A DNA stretch of 64,000 nt from VXNE01 sp965261535 (GCA_965261535.1 OZ253469.1:248001-312000); one strand, 5' to 3'; shown: positions 9,001 through 18,154, counted from the stretch's first letter. Program-made: numbers and translations. Notes: a model not told the origin generated them from the letters alone.

Positions 9001-10631
9001 AGCAAAGGGCCGCCGTAAGGCGATGCTCGACCGACGCCGAACGCCTCTTGGCAGCTGCAGGCGAACAAGCGTTGCGGCTGAGTCTTCCGGGGTCACTTCT
9101 GGCGGTTTTGGAAGGCGACGGGGTCACGTTGTCAGCCATTGAAATAGCCGAGGCCGCCATCGCGACTTGGCACACAGATGCGCCGAAGCAGCTCAAGTGG
9201 GCGCTCGACCGTCTCGATCCGCCGTCGCAATGGGCCGGTTCGCTGCGGACCGTTGAGTTCGTGCGATCACTGGGGTTTTCTGCTGAGTGGGCTGGCGAGC
9301 GGGAGAGCAAGCGGGATCCATTTGTCGAAGTAGAGGGCCCGTATTCGCTGCCAGAGCTTCATGATTACCAACGGACTATCGCGGACAATATTCGGACCAT
9401 GCTGAGTCACGAGCATGATGACGGGGCTGGCAGACGCGGGATTGTCAGCATGCCTACGGGGTCCGGCAAGACACGGGTCGCGGTGCAGGCGGTCATCGAG
9501 GCTATGCGAGATGATGGTTTCACCGGTGGCGTCCTTTGGGTCGCCGATCGCGACGAACTGTGCGAACAAGCGGTGGAATCCTGGCGGCAGGTGTGGGCGA
9601 GCGTAGGCTCTCAAGCGGTACGCCTTCGAATCTCGAGAATGTGGGCCGGGTTGGAGAAACCAAGGCCGATAAGCCGGAACCACGTGATCGTCGCGACAAT
9701 CCAAACACTCAAAGCGAGGTTGTCGAACGAGCCCGGCGAATATGCGTTTCTGGCGGAATTCGGTTTGGTCGTGTTCGATGAGGCGCACCGGTCGATTGCG
9801 CCGAGCTTCACGTCGGTGATGCAGGAAATAGGGTTCACACGATTTCAGCGGGGAAGCGAACCGTTCATGCTCGGCCTCACGGCGACACCGTATCGGGGAC
9901 GCGACGAGGTCGAGACTCAGAGACTTGTTCGCCGGTACGGCAACGAGAGACTGGACTCAGGAGCGTTTGCGAGCGAGGAACCAGAAGCCGTCATCCGTCA
10001 GCTGCAAGACAAGGGCGTCTTGGCCGAAGCCGATCATGAGACCGTTGAAGGCGAGACGTTCTCGCTTGACGTGCTCTTGAATGAGCCGCTCGACAAGGAA
10101 GGGTTGAAACGGAAGCTGGACGAATGGCGGGCATCACCTTGGCTCCCACAAGGTGTGGAGGAGCGGATCGCCCAGAGTGCCGAGCGAACCAGGCGCATCG
10201 TGCAAGCGTACATGAGACACATTGAGCATGACTGGCCCACTCTGGTCTTCGCAACCTCGGTGGAGCACGCACAGACCGTGGCGGCACTCCTCAACCGCGA
10301 GGGCGTCCGGTCACGTGCCGTTATTGGAGAGACCGACAAGGCGACGCGCAGGCGGGTTGTCGAAGAGTTCAGGCAAGGCAAGGTCAAGGCGCTGGTCAAC
10401 TATGGGGTATTCCGAGAGGGTTTCGACGCGCCGAAGACGCGTGCCATTATCGTGGCGAGGCCGGTTTATAGCCCGAATCTCTATTTCCAGATGGTCGGAA
10501 GGGGGTTGCGGGGGCCGCTCAATGGCGGCGACCAGCGTTGCCTGATCCTCAACGTCCAAGACAACATTGAGAACTTCAACCGCCAACTGGCGTTCTCCGA
10601 GTTGGATTGGCTGTGGGCCGGGCAAACATAG
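6081..10631 (+). CDS. giant protein: BrnA-like N-terminus, Hsp90/sacsin-type ATPase, SF2 helicase
   Basis: The first ~25 of 1516 residues (MKQEYDFSTGVRGKFFHADA, then KLHLP) resemble the start of BrnA antitoxins. A GHKL-type ATPase follows, with ELIQNSADA (84-92), DDGTP (about 115) and GRFGIGFKS (143-151), as in sacsin-like proteins. About 900 residues have no recognised motif. The C-terminus is a superfamily 2 helicase: MPTGSGKT near 1125, FDEAHRS near 1233, LTATPYRG and a motif VI QMVGRGLRG. ATPase-helicase giants of this sort are common in bacterial defence loci, so an antiphage role is likely but inferred. Translation is coupled to brnT by a 4-nt overlap. Confidence 0.8.
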   Translation: MKQEYDFSTGVRGKFFHADAKLHLPASDEKPDWVGPEGQLGEFTVQVAKGTLESYRAQSYRVTEDANTEQFAAHGGYAHRQLYELIQNSADALLDAPSGQSILIRLTEHFLYCADDGTPIDQDGVVGLMFSRMSSKLNTTAIGRFGIGFKSVLGVTDAPEFYSRPVSFRFDKQRAAERIASATQRAQVERYPVLRLPEPIDPGNEMAKDLELAELMSWATNVVRLPLKPGAHGDLARQMRDFPPEFLLFVDHVRYLTLEDGEHSRDFVLNSRDGELLLDTEGGIARWRRFETTHCLSDDARGDWPLSGASGDVAIQWAAPLDRLDLPGQFWAFFPTDTASLVAGILNAPWKTNEDRQNLLPGPYNEELIEATAEMIAESLPKLATDDDPCRHLDALPRRHEGGDSKHADLLRKRLFAHLREREVIPDQDRRLRAIGNISYPPKRLTDQSETEPFERWAAYSGRPRDWLHHGALTRNRVRRLAAINRLFPPRSDGDDDQSAPQASIANWLEALVEDKEGDAAIAASKAAIQTAASIPQGIARSGKELGCIVLTASGDWRPPVPERLFLPEGTPADGVHGDSESYVHAALVSDGDALSGLTKLGIRAPSPVSVFELLAERVLESGGRGEEFNEDLHRDFWVASRKVPTDAASEVVRRLRGSARRVVWATKLRVRTLGGTWQPPYRVLLPGCIVPDGGRDEHATVDTKYHEPDDKLMRALGVTDEPYDGCELSFEPHFASFLRSCRAQYSKQDGLPHDPRWHHLDFTASKGPGPLEVLTDLSDEAKARYTEALLALDGSYKPWTMWHTGTNRQGYPKMRCTSLTTFMLREYGRLRIPHRIVPLSEATGPRPRSPEALRFLLGHAKADEIKEAFELIEPTPEFFGADDPIPLTDVWRGLGQYLRPHQRTCELVRCERIVVVGQLRDCIFHASTIYLADTTGAGELRKLRLVVDELDLGLSDAQIEKILRRRTPQEVQEQRAAVRRCSTDAERLLAAAGEQALRLSLPGSLLAVLEGDGVTLSAIEIAEAAIATWHTDAPKQLKWALDRLDPPSQWAGSLRTVEFVRSLGFSAEWAGERESKRDPFVEVEGPYSLPELHDYQRTIADNIRTMLSHEHDDGAGRRGIVSMPTGSGKTRVAVQAVIEAMRDDGFTGGVLWVADRDELCEQAVESWRQVWASVGSQAVRLRISRMWAGLEKPRPISRNHVIVATIQTLKARLSNEPGEYAFLAEFGLVVFDEAHRSIAPSFTSVMQEIGFTRFQRGSEPFMLGLTATPYRGRDEVETQRLVRRYGNERLDSGAFASEEPEAVIRQLQDKGVLAEADHETVEGETFSLDVLLNEPLDKEGLKRKLDEWRASPWLPQGVEERIAQSAERTRRIVQAYMRHIEHDWPTLVFATSVEHAQTVAALLNREGVRSRAVIGETDKATRRRVVEEFRQGKVKALVNYGVFREGFDAPKTRAIIVARPVYSPNLYFQMVGRGLRGPLNGGDQRCLILNVQDNIENFNRQLAFSELDWLWAGQT

Positions 10632-10728
10632 GACGCATCTTCACATCGACGTGGCCTTGGAGGACTCACGTAGAGCGTAGAACTGAGTAGCGGGTGTCCG
10701 TCAAGCTGGGGTTTGCCCGCTGGCCTGT

Positions 10729-10757
10729 AGCCGCCCTCTGTCACTACCGGCGGTTTT
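10729..10757 (+). terminator. possible rho-independent terminator
   Basis: AGCCGCC and GGCGGTT form a 7-bp stem with a 13-nt loop, followed by a short T run. It lies about 100 nt after the helicase stop. The U tract is short, so this is moderate support only. Confidence 0.4.
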
Positions 10758-10879
10758 CGCATGGAGGCTATCGAGACTACGCCTCTGCGAGTCGAGTCTC
10801 GTTCCATGTCTCCCTCTCTCATTGCCAACATCGCACCCAACTCGCACGCGAATACTGTCCCAGCTCCGTCTACATGGTG

Positions 10880-11578
10880 CTAGCCGCCCGCGCACCACTG
10901 CAGTCCGTTCTGGACCACCGTGCGGTAGGCGGGGTGACTCCAGGCTTGGGGGTCGTGCCCGAGCTGCAGGCAGAAGATCCGGGACTCCCCCTCCATGCGC
11001 GTCCACGCGAGCGTGCGCATGGAATTGGGCCGGTCCGTCGTCAGCAGCACGTCGCAGTCGTCTTCACAGTCGCGAACCGCGTAGGTCTCGTCTTCGATCT
11101 CGAAGTCGGCCAGTCCCGTCGAGAGCGGATGATCGGTATTGACCTGTACCGGAAGCGTCCCGAACCAGACACCATTCACCGGTCCGCCGCAGTCCACGTC
11201 CCGAACCCAACGTGCTCCCCCGAGCCCCATAATGGATCCCCAGCGGTCGTCGTATCGCCAATGCAGCACCGAATGGTGCAGGACGAAAATGGACTGGCCG
11301 TTCTCGATCAGCCGTTCGACGCAGGCCCTTTCCTCTTCGTTCGGCCCTTCCTGCGTCATCGTGTAGAAGACGGTGACATCGAAGCTGTCGCGCACCGCAT
11401 CGTGGACGTCCCTCGTACCCGCAAAGTAGCGACGGTCGTCAATACCCGAGGGCGTGAGCCAATCGTTGATGTTGAACACGTAGGCGTCGACGCCGTCGAA
11501 GCTCGTGAAGAAGTCGATGAACTGTACGACGTGGTGTCTGTGCCCTCCGGTGAGCACGGCAACTGAAAGTTCGCTCAT
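10880..11578 (-). CDS. ThuA-like domain protein
   Basis: The 232-aa product begins MSELSVAVLTGGHRHHVVQF and has the glutamine-amidotransferase-like fold of the ThuA family (trehalose utilisation and related sugar catabolism). Typical signs are the early GGHRHH, DVTVFYTM, IFVLHHS, TDHPLSTGL and the closing HPAYRTVVQNGLQW. The start at 11578 is chosen for its AAGGAGGG site 7 nt upstream; the longer frame has no conserved residues. The enzyme activity of this family is poorly defined. It is divergent from the beta-helix gene. Confidence 0.85.
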   Translation of the reverse strand: MSELSVAVLTGGHRHHVVQFIDFFTSFDGVDAYVFNINDWLTPSGIDDRRYFAGTRDVHDAVRDSFDVTVFYTMTQEGPNEEERACVERLIENGQSIFVLHHSVLHWRYDDRWGSIMGLGGARWVRDVDCGGPVNGVWFGTLPVQVNTDHPLSTGLADFEIEDETYAVRDCEDDCDVLLTTDRPNSMRTLAWTRMEGESRIFCLQLGHDPQAWSHPAYRTVVQNGLQWCAGG

Positions 11579-11681
11579 GGGCTTTTCCCTCCTTGTCCGC
11601 CTTCGAGTATAGGTCGATTCCACCCAAGGCGTTGATCCAACGCCGGCCATTGGCCATGATTGCAGCGTCGAGGAGGACGAA

Positions 11682-14030
11682 ATGAACGCAGAAGCAGGAC
11701 AGAAGGCTGACTTATACGTCGCGACGAATGGCAATGATGCCTGGACCGGCACATTGGATAGTCCGAACGCGGACGCGACGGACGGACCGTTCGCAACGCT
11801 CGGGAGGGCCCGCGATGCCGTGCGGGACTTGAAGCAGGGCAGCGGGACGGGCGGGCCGGGTAGCGGGACGGGCGGGCCGGGTAGGAACACAGACGACATC
11901 GTCGTCTGGATTCGAGGCGGCAGGTACTACCTCACGGAAACCGTCGTTCTTGGACTACAGGACTCCGCGGAAGCGGGACAGACCATCACCTATGGCGCGT
12001 ACCCCGGAGAAGAACCGATCTTCGGTTCAGGAGTACGCATCGATGGATGGCAAGAGCTGGGAGGGGATCTGCCCGAGGGTTTGCCCCACATGTCCCTGCA
12101 CAAGCTATGGGTGGCCGACGTGCCGTCGGACCTTGGACCTTTCCGCACCCTGTACGACGGCGACCGGCGCCTTCCCCGCGCGCGCACCGACGGTTTCAAC
12201 CCGACCACCCGGCGCCTCAGGCGCACCGAGCCGCCGCCAGGGGAATTCAAGCTCGGTCAAGGCGATATGACCGATTTTGCGGGCGTACTCGATCCCCTGC
12301 GCCACCTGGGTTTCCCCGAAGGCGCCGTAAAAAACTGGGACAACCTGGAAGACGTGGAGCTGGTCATCCGTTTCGGCTACGCGATGGCGATACTGCCGCT
12401 GGAATCCGTCGACGAGGAATGGCGCATCGCCACGACCGCCGCGCAAAGCGGCTACGTCCTGAAGGCGACGGGCGGTTTCGTCGACACGGGCGAGACCATC
12501 GCTTCGATCGAGAACGTGCCCGAGGGCCTGACCTACCCCGGAGAGTGGGTCCTCAACTCGAGGGAAAAGAAACTCTACCTCTGGCCCGTCGGGGATGTGC
12601 CCGGTGACGATATCTTCGCGCCGTCCCTGATGGAGCTCGTTCGCGTGGAGGGCGACATCGATATCGAAGGGCCGACGGACACCCCCGTCCGCGGCATCGT
12701 GTTCGAAGGCATCTCCTTCACCCAGGGCGACCGATATGTCGTCTCGGACGACGACATGTCGATCCAGCACGACTGGGCGATGATCGACCAGGGACACGGG
12801 CTGCTTCGCCTGCGGGGAGCGGAAGAATGCAGGATCGAGAACTGCAGGTTCTTCAATAGCGGCGGCGAAGCCATCCGGCTCGATCTCCACTGCCAGAGGA
12901 ACGTCGTCACGCGCAATGAGATCGATCACCTCGGCTGCTCGGGCATCCTCCTGCTCGGATACGGCCCCGGCACCAAGGATGTCAACAAGCACAACGAGAT
13001 CGTCAACAACCATCTCCATCATCTCGGCGAGATCTACTGGCATTCCCACGGAATCATCCTGCACCAGAGCGCGGAGAACCGGGTCGCCCACAACTACATC
13101 CACCACATGCCCCGCAAGGCGATCTGCCTGTGCGGCGTTCGGCCGCAGTTCTTTATCCCGGAAGAGGCCTACAACGTGCTCAACATGCGGGAATGCGCCC
13201 CGTGCATCCGATGGCACGAGATCGAAGATCCCGAGGCGGTGCAGCAGGACGCGCGAGACTCGAAGGTAAAGAACGTGATCGATTGGCCGCTGGTTACGCA
13301 GTACCTGCACACGAGAGACAACGTTGTCGAGTACAACGAGGTCTACCGCGCGAACCAGGTGTTCGTAGATGGCGCGACCATCAACGTTTCAGGCGCGGGA
13401 GAAGGCAACATCATCCGGCGAAACTATGTCCATCACATTTTCAATCCGCGCATCGCCGGCGCGATCCGCATCGACGACTTCCAGCGCAAGACCACGATCG
13501 CGGAGAACGTCATCTACAAGACCAACTCCTGCGGAATCATCCACAGGCACGAGACGTATGTGGTCAACAACGTCGTGTGCGATGTCTATCCGGGCTGCTA
13601 CCTGTGGATCGGCCAGCGGCCCATCGACGGCTCGAAGGTCACGGGAAATGTCTTCCTGCATACCGGGGAAATGAAGGAACCGAGGCGGGGATACCGCTAC
13701 GACGGGCCGTTCTATTCCCTTGCAGGACGCCTGATCACGGTCATGGACGTGTGGGAGCATCTCGGTCGAATGGAGAACACGAAAATCGACGGCAACGTCT
13801 ATTTCTCGCAGGGCGTCTCCGAAAAGTCGGCCGAGGTCCTGGAGAAGCTCCGCGCGCTCGGCTATGCCGAGAACAGCATCTATTCCGATCCCCTTCTGGA
13901 GGATTGGGACAACGAAGACTTTCGCCTGAAGCCGGATTCGCCAGCCGTGAAAATGGGCATCAAGTCTCTCGACGTGCGCGAAATGGGGCTCACCGAAGAC
14001 TTTCCCGAACGGTTCAGGCCGGCCGGCTAA
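11682..14030 (+). CDS. right-handed parallel beta-helix protein (putative polysaccharide-active)
   Basis: The 782-aa product opens with LYVATNGNDAWTGT, a start common in beta-helix proteins (DUF1565/pectate-lyase-like). It carries many rungs of the RIENCRFFNSGGEAI, NVVTRNEIDHLGCSGI and NRVAHNYIHHMP type. No catalytic site can be assigned. A Gly/Ser/Thr/Pro linker near residue 55 comes from a DNA tandem repeat. There is no obvious signal peptide from this start, so location is uncertain. GAGGAGG lies 9 nt upstream of the ATG. It is followed after 4 nt by the LLM oxidoreductase, suggesting one transcript. Confidence 0.8.
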   Translation: MNAEAGQKADLYVATNGNDAWTGTLDSPNADATDGPFATLGRARDAVRDLKQGSGTGGPGSGTGGPGRNTDDIVVWIRGGRYYLTETVVLGLQDSAEAGQTITYGAYPGEEPIFGSGVRIDGWQELGGDLPEGLPHMSLHKLWVADVPSDLGPFRTLYDGDRRLPRARTDGFNPTTRRLRRTEPPPGEFKLGQGDMTDFAGVLDPLRHLGFPEGAVKNWDNLEDVELVIRFGYAMAILPLESVDEEWRIATTAAQSGYVLKATGGFVDTGETIASIENVPEGLTYPGEWVLNSREKKLYLWPVGDVPGDDIFAPSLMELVRVEGDIDIEGPTDTPVRGIVFEGISFTQGDRYVVSDDDMSIQHDWAMIDQGHGLLRLRGAEECRIENCRFFNSGGEAIRLDLHCQRNVVTRNEIDHLGCSGILLLGYGPGTKDVNKHNEIVNNHLHHLGEIYWHSHGIILHQSAENRVAHNYIHHMPRKAICLCGVRPQFFIPEEAYNVLNMRECAPCIRWHEIEDPEAVQQDARDSKVKNVIDWPLVTQYLHTRDNVVEYNEVYRANQVFVDGATINVSGAGEGNIIRRNYVHHIFNPRIAGAIRIDDFQRKTTIAENVIYKTNSCGIIHRHETYVVNNVVCDVYPGCYLWIGQRPIDGSKVTGNVFLHTGEMKEPRRGYRYDGPFYSLAGRLITVMDVWEHLGRMENTKIDGNVYFSQGVSEKSAEVLEKLRALGYAENSIYSDPLLEDWDNEDFRLKPDSPAVKMGIKSLDVREMGLTEDFPERFRPAG
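11841..11882 (+). repeat. 21-bp tandem duplication inside the beta-helix gene
   Basis: Two exact copies of a 21-bp unit (starting AGCGGGACGGGCGGG) sit head to tail and encode GSGTGGP twice. The length keeps the frame, so the linker can vary in copy number by slippage. Confidence 0.85.
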
Positions 14031-14034
14031 GCCG

Positions 14035-15054
14035 ATGGGAAGACAGCGTTCCGGGCCGATCCAGTTCGCCGCCATGGGGCTCGCGACGCCCGGGATCGCG
14101 GTTCCCGCGGCCGAGGCCGCGGAGCGCAACGGCTTCGACATCTTCCTGCTGACGGACAGTCAGAACCTGCGGGGAGACGTCTATACGCAACTCGCGCTAT
14201 GCGCCAGGGCGACCTCCTCCATCATGCTCGGCACGGGCGTGACCAATCCAGTCACGCGCCATGCGGCGGTCACCGCCACGAGCATCATGAGCGTGCAGGC
14301 CGAAAGCGACGGCCGGGCCATCCTCGGCATTGGACGCGGCGACAGCGCCGTCCTGCACATCGGCCGAAAGATCGCGTCTCTGAAGGAATATGGGGCCTAC
14401 GTGAGTGACCTGCAGGGATACCTCTCGGGCGGCGTGGTCGACCAGAACGGCTTCCCCAGCCGCCTGCGCTGGCTCGATCTCGTAGAGGTCGAAAAGGTGC
14501 CCGTGGACATGGTGGGATCGGGTCCCAGGTCCCTCGCGCTGGCGGCGAGCCTCGCCGATCGCGTGACACTGGCCGTGGGCGCCGATCTCGATCGGTTGTC
14601 CTGGGGAATCGATACCGTGCGTCGGGCCGCCGAAGCCGCCGGTCGCGATGCCGCCAGCATTCCCATCGGGGCATACATCAACGTCGCCGTCGGAACCGAC
14701 AGGCGTCAGGCCCAGGAAGCCATACGCGGTGGCGTCGCGACGTTCGCGCACTTCAGCGCCGGCGCCGGAACGGACTTCTCCAATCAACCCGAGATCATGC
14801 GGCGCGTCACCGCGCGTCTGCAGACGGAGTACGACACCGCGCATCACTCGCAGGGCGATGCGGCCCACGCGAAATTGATCGATCAGGACTTCATCGACTG
14901 GTTCGCCGTCACAGGAACCGCTGAACAGGTCGTCGAGCGCCTGACACCCATAGTCGAGCTCGGCCTCAGCCACATCTATTTCGCGGGTGGCCGCGCCTTC
15001 GGCACGCGCGGAGAGCTCGCGCAGGAAGTGCTGCCGGCTCTGCGCGCGCTGTAG
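14035..15054 (+). CDS. LLM class flavin-dependent oxidoreductase
   Basis: The 339-aa product has the luciferase-like monooxygenase TIM barrel: ERNGFDIFLLTD near residue 30, TSSIMLGTGVTNP (cofactor-binding region), GIGRGDSAVLHIG, and VDMVGSGPRSLALAA with DRVTLAVG. Members reduce or oxidise substrates with FMN or F420. The substrate is unknown. It lies 4 nt behind the beta-helix gene in a block of catabolic-type genes. Confidence 0.85.
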   Translation: MGRQRSGPIQFAAMGLATPGIAVPAAEAAERNGFDIFLLTDSQNLRGDVYTQLALCARATSSIMLGTGVTNPVTRHAAVTATSIMSVQAESDGRAILGIGRGDSAVLHIGRKIASLKEYGAYVSDLQGYLSGGVVDQNGFPSRLRWLDLVEVEKVPVDMVGSGPRSLALAASLADRVTLAVGADLDRLSWGIDTVRRAAEAAGRDAASIPIGAYINVAVGTDRRQAQEAIRGGVATFAHFSAGAGTDFSNQPEIMRRVTARLQTEYDTAHHSQGDAAHAKLIDQDFIDWFAVTGTAEQVVERLTPIVELGLSHIYFAGGRAFGTRGELAQEVLPALRAL

Positions 15055-15101
15055 TGATCATCGAGCCAGCGGCGCATCGATTCACACTTATCGATTTACT
15101 A

Positions 15102-15536
15102 TCAAAGCAATGCCGTGTGCGGAAACCGCTGCATAGCGGAATCGAACGTGTAGACAGCGTCCAGTTTCTCCCCCGCGTCCGATGCGACGTGCAGGGTCTT
15201 GAACACAATCAACGCATCAGCGAAACCGGCACCCTTCGCTGACCCAGCCTCGCTTACTGGCTCGGGGCCTCGGTAAGCATGCAAGGCGCGCCACACAACC
15301 TGATCGTCCTCGAAACGGATATTCGGCTCCCTGAACAGCCGCTCGAGGACGGCCACCAACTCAGCCTTGGCCAGTCGGTACTTGCGCCCGGCCAGCGTCC
15401 ATACGGTCTCCACCAGTACGACATCCGTGATCAGAATGGTCTCCGCAGCGTCGAAAACCAGATCGGCTCGGGTCGCTTGGGCCTCCTCGTCGTGCAGCAA
15501 ATACCGGAGCAGCACGTTGGTGTCGACTGCGATCAA
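15102..15536 (-). CDS. vapC: VapC-type PIN-domain toxin
   Basis: The 144-aa PIN-domain ribonuclease starts MIAVDTNVLLRYLL with the first acidic residue. It also has VLVETVW (Glu), GAGFADALI (Asp) and a closing VYTFDSAM (Asp), the PIN active-site set. It follows the vapB gene by 5 nt, the normal antitoxin-first order. Confidence 0.88.
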   Translation of the reverse strand: MIAVDTNVLLRYLLHDEEAQATRADLVFDAAETILITDVVLVETVWTLAGRKYRLAKAELVAVLERLFREPNIRFEDDQVVWRALHAYRGPEPVSEAGSAKGAGFADALIVFKTLHVASDAGEKLDAVYTFDSAMQRFPHTALL

Positions 15537-15541
15537 GGCGT

Positions 15542-15760
15542 CTACTCGTTCAACGCGTCTTCCAGTGACTCCTCGTCGCTAACGGCAGGATCGCCAGCTA
15601 CGCGCCGCAGAAACCCCTTGGCTGCACCGGCAGTTTTTCGCACGATGGTGATGCGGCCATCGGCAACGAAACTTCGGTACTCGTCCCCAGGCCCAATCCC
15701 GACCTCTCTGCATTGATCGATGGGGAGCGTAATTTGACGCTTGGCGCTCACTCGCGGCAT
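15542..15760 (-). CDS. vapB: AbrB/MazE-type antitoxin, VapB
   Basis: The 72-aa product has the swapped-hairpin DNA-binding fold start (MPRVSAKRQITLPIDQCREV) and an acidic tail (SDEESLEDALNE) that would bind VapC. The start at 15760 has AAGGAAG 5 nt upstream and the standard family N-terminus. Confidence 0.82.
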   Translation of the reverse strand: MPRVSAKRQITLPIDQCREVGIGPGDEYRSFVADGRITIVRKTAGAAKGFLRRVAGDPAVSDEESLEDALNE

Positions 15761-15903
15761 GGGACTTCCTTCTCGACACTGCCGGTTCAATGGAACGGCA
15801 TCTTACTCTTTACTTGGCGCCAATTGGTAAAGAACTTGGTTTCAGCACTGGTGCTGGACCTTGGTTGGCTTATCTGGTTATCTGCGCGGGAGGGAGGGTC
15901 ATC

Positions 15904-16917
15904 ATGACTGAGAAATTCAAGCTGGCGATCGTCGGTTGCGGCGGACACGCCAGGGGCACCCTGGCACCGCTATGGAAAGATATCCCGGAAATCGAACCGG
16001 TCGCGGCCTGCGACGCCCACGCGGAATCGCTCGCCAACTTTGCCGAGATCATCGGCATCGAGAACACCTACGCCGATGCGGCAACGATGCTGGCGGAACA
16101 GCAGCCCGACATCCTGATCGTCGGGTCGTGGCCCGCCTCGCACATGGAAAACGTCCTGGACGGGGTGCGCGGCGGGGTTCGCGCCATCTTCTGCGAGAAA
16201 CCACTGGCTCTCAATGCCGCCCAGGCCGAGCAGATGTTCCAGGCGGCCAGGTCCGCCGGCGTGATCCTGGTGGAAGGGTTCATGCATCTCTACCACCCGC
16301 AGACGCACGCGGTGAAGGAGCGCCTCGACGACGGCGCGGTCGGTGAACTGCGTTGCGTGCGGGCCAGCTTTTCGTCCGGCTCCTCGAATCCGACCAACTG
16401 GCGTCGACGCGGCGAGCTTGGGGGCGGGGCCGCCATGGACCTGGGCTGCTATTGCCTCAGCAGCATCCGTTATCTGGTCGGCGAGGATCCCCTGTGGGTG
16501 TCGGCCAACGGGAATTTCGACGCCGACAGCGAGATCTGGCACACGCTCCTCGGCACGTTGCACTTCGAGAACGGCGTGATCGGGCAGTTCGACTGCAGCT
16601 TCGGCTGGCCCCGCCGGGGGACCTGCGAAGTGGTCGGCACCGAAGGCACCATCTGGGTTCCGAGAACCGCCTGGTCATGGCCCAGGGACGAATCGTCCAC
16701 TTTCACATGGGCGAACGCCGATTACCGCAGCCCGCAGGAGGAGACGGTCGAAGTTCCGGGACTGAATCCCTACCGCGCGGAACTCCTCGACTTGTGCAAC
16801 GCCCTGTCGACGGGCGAACCGACGCTTCTGCCGGCCGAACAATCTTTGGGGACCATGCGTCTCATCGATGCGGTGCACGAATCCGCGCGTACAGGCCAGC
16901 GGGTAAAGTTGGGGTAA
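15904..16917 (+). CDS. Gfo/Idh/MocA family oxidoreductase
   Basis: The 337-aa NAD(P)-dependent dehydrogenase has the Rossmann signature LAIVGCGGHARGTLAP at the N-terminus and FCEKPLALN, the family EKP motif with the catalytic Lys. Its C-terminal alpha/beta domain includes GGGAAMDLGCYCLS. These enzymes oxidise sugars, inositols or related polyols. GGGAGGGAGG lies just upstream of the ATG at 15904. The stop is 28 nt from the dioxygenase start, suggesting a shared transcript. Confidence 0.9.
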   Translation: MTEKFKLAIVGCGGHARGTLAPLWKDIPEIEPVAACDAHAESLANFAEIIGIENTYADAATMLAEQQPDILIVGSWPASHMENVLDGVRGGVRAIFCEKPLALNAAQAEQMFQAARSAGVILVEGFMHLYHPQTHAVKERLDDGAVGELRCVRASFSSGSSNPTNWRRRGELGGGAAMDLGCYCLSSIRYLVGEDPLWVSANGNFDADSEIWHTLLGTLHFENGVIGQFDCSFGWPRRGTCEVVGTEGTIWVPRTAWSWPRDESSTFTWANADYRSPQEETVEVPGLNPYRAELLDLCNALSTGEPTLLPAEQSLGTMRLIDAVHESARTGQRVKLG

Positions 16918-16945
16918 CGGCTAGCAAAGGGGGGAGCCACGACGA

Positions 16946-18154
16946 ATGAGTGACACGATCAACGGACGGTTGCAAAAGGCCTTCGGCGCGCATGTGCGCA
17001 GCGAAGCCCCGCTGGCGGACAGCGGCGCAGGAATCCGGATCAGTGGAATCGATCTCAGCAAGCCGCTGGAACCTGAACAGGTCAACGTCCTATTCGATGC
17101 ACTGGGTCAATTCCGCATCCTGACCCTCGCGGGTCAGGACCTGGATGCGTTCTCACCTACCCACTTCGAGCGTTTCGCCAATCACTGGGGCGCGCCGCTG
17201 CCGCACCCGAGCAATTTCAGGCGCCTCGGCAACACCCGGTACTACGAACCCGAACTTCTGCCGCTCGCGGAGCGCCCTTCTACACGGGTGAACGCCGCCT
17301 TTCCCGGTGCGCTGCGCTGCCTGCCGGGCGCGGACTCTCCCGCCGTTTTCGTCGTGACCAACGTCCGGGACCTCAGTGACGAGGAGCGTCAGGCCGGGCC
17401 GACGCTTGTCCCGTCCACCACGTGGCACACGGATATCGAGCACCACGTGATACCGCTGCACGTATCCATGTTTCTTGTCCACAAGGCACCCGTGTCGCGG
17501 GAGGCTCCAGGCCGCACATGGGTTCCCGAATGGGTTCCCGGTTCCCAGGGCCCGCAAACGGACCGCTATTTCGAAGATTCCGATCCCGAGTTGTTGCGCC
17601 TGCGCAGGGCGCTCCCGCTCAACGGCGAGACGGCATACGCCGATACGGCCGCGGCGTTCGCCGCCCTGCCCCGCGCCGAGCAGGCGCGTCTTTCGCGCAT
17701 CCAGATACGACGGCATTCATATAACAGGAACGACGAAGCCGCCCCCGCGCCGCTGGTTCGCACCAACCCGCGCTCCGGCATCAAGTCGTTGCACAGCCCG
17801 CTATGGTGCCCCCGGCCTCCGACCCAGATACCCGTTGAGATCGACGGCATGTCGGCGCAAGCGTCACGGGCATTTCTCGAGGAGGTCGAGGCCCACGTGC
17901 TGCAGCCCCAGTTCCGCTACGACCATGCCCACACGCCCGGCGACGTGACGCTGTGGGACCTCTTCATGACCATTCACGTCTCGCCGCCGATGAAAGAGAA
18001 CATCCAGTCGCTGGACGACGCCCGCCTGTTCTACCGCATCAGTTGCAAAGGGGAACCGGCGTTGACGCTGCCGAGGCACGATTCACTCGAGTGGGTCGGG
18101 GAGCACATCTTCCTGGAATACACGACGCCGGCGGACGTCATCCATGCCTTGTGA
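16946..18154 (+). CDS. TauD/TfdA-type Fe(II)/2-oxoglutarate dioxygenase
   Basis: The 402-aa product carries the facial triad of the family: H161 and D163 in TWHTDIEHH and the distal His at about 344 in WDLFMTIH. Such enzymes hydroxylate taurine, alkyl sulfates, betaines or similar compounds. It is longer than classical TauD (about 280 aa) with an insert around residues 180-250. The substrate cannot be predicted. GGGGGGAGCC lies upstream of the start. Confidence 0.85.
   Translation: MSDTINGRLQKAFGAHVRSEAPLADSGAGIRISGIDLSKPLEPEQVNVLFDALGQFRILTLAGQDLDAFSPTHFERFANHWGAPLPHPSNFRRLGNTRYYEPELLPLAERPSTRVNAAFPGALRCLPGADSPAVFVVTNVRDLSDEERQAGPTLVPSTTWHTDIEHHVIPLHVSMFLVHKAPVSREAPGRTWVPEWVPGSQGPQTDRYFEDSDPELLRLRRALPLNGETAYADTAAAFAALPRAEQARLSRIQIRRHSYNRNDEAAPAPLVRTNPRSGIKSLHSPLWCPRPPTQIPVEIDGMSAQASRAFLEEVEAHVLQPQFRYDHAHTPGDVTLWDLFMTIHVSPPMKENIQSLDDARLFYRISCKGEPALTLPRHDSLEWVGEHIFLEYTTPADVIHAL

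Noticed and set aside
12105..13310. 401-aa minus-strand frame
   Set aside because: Antisense of the beta-helix gene; composition is typical of a shadow frame.
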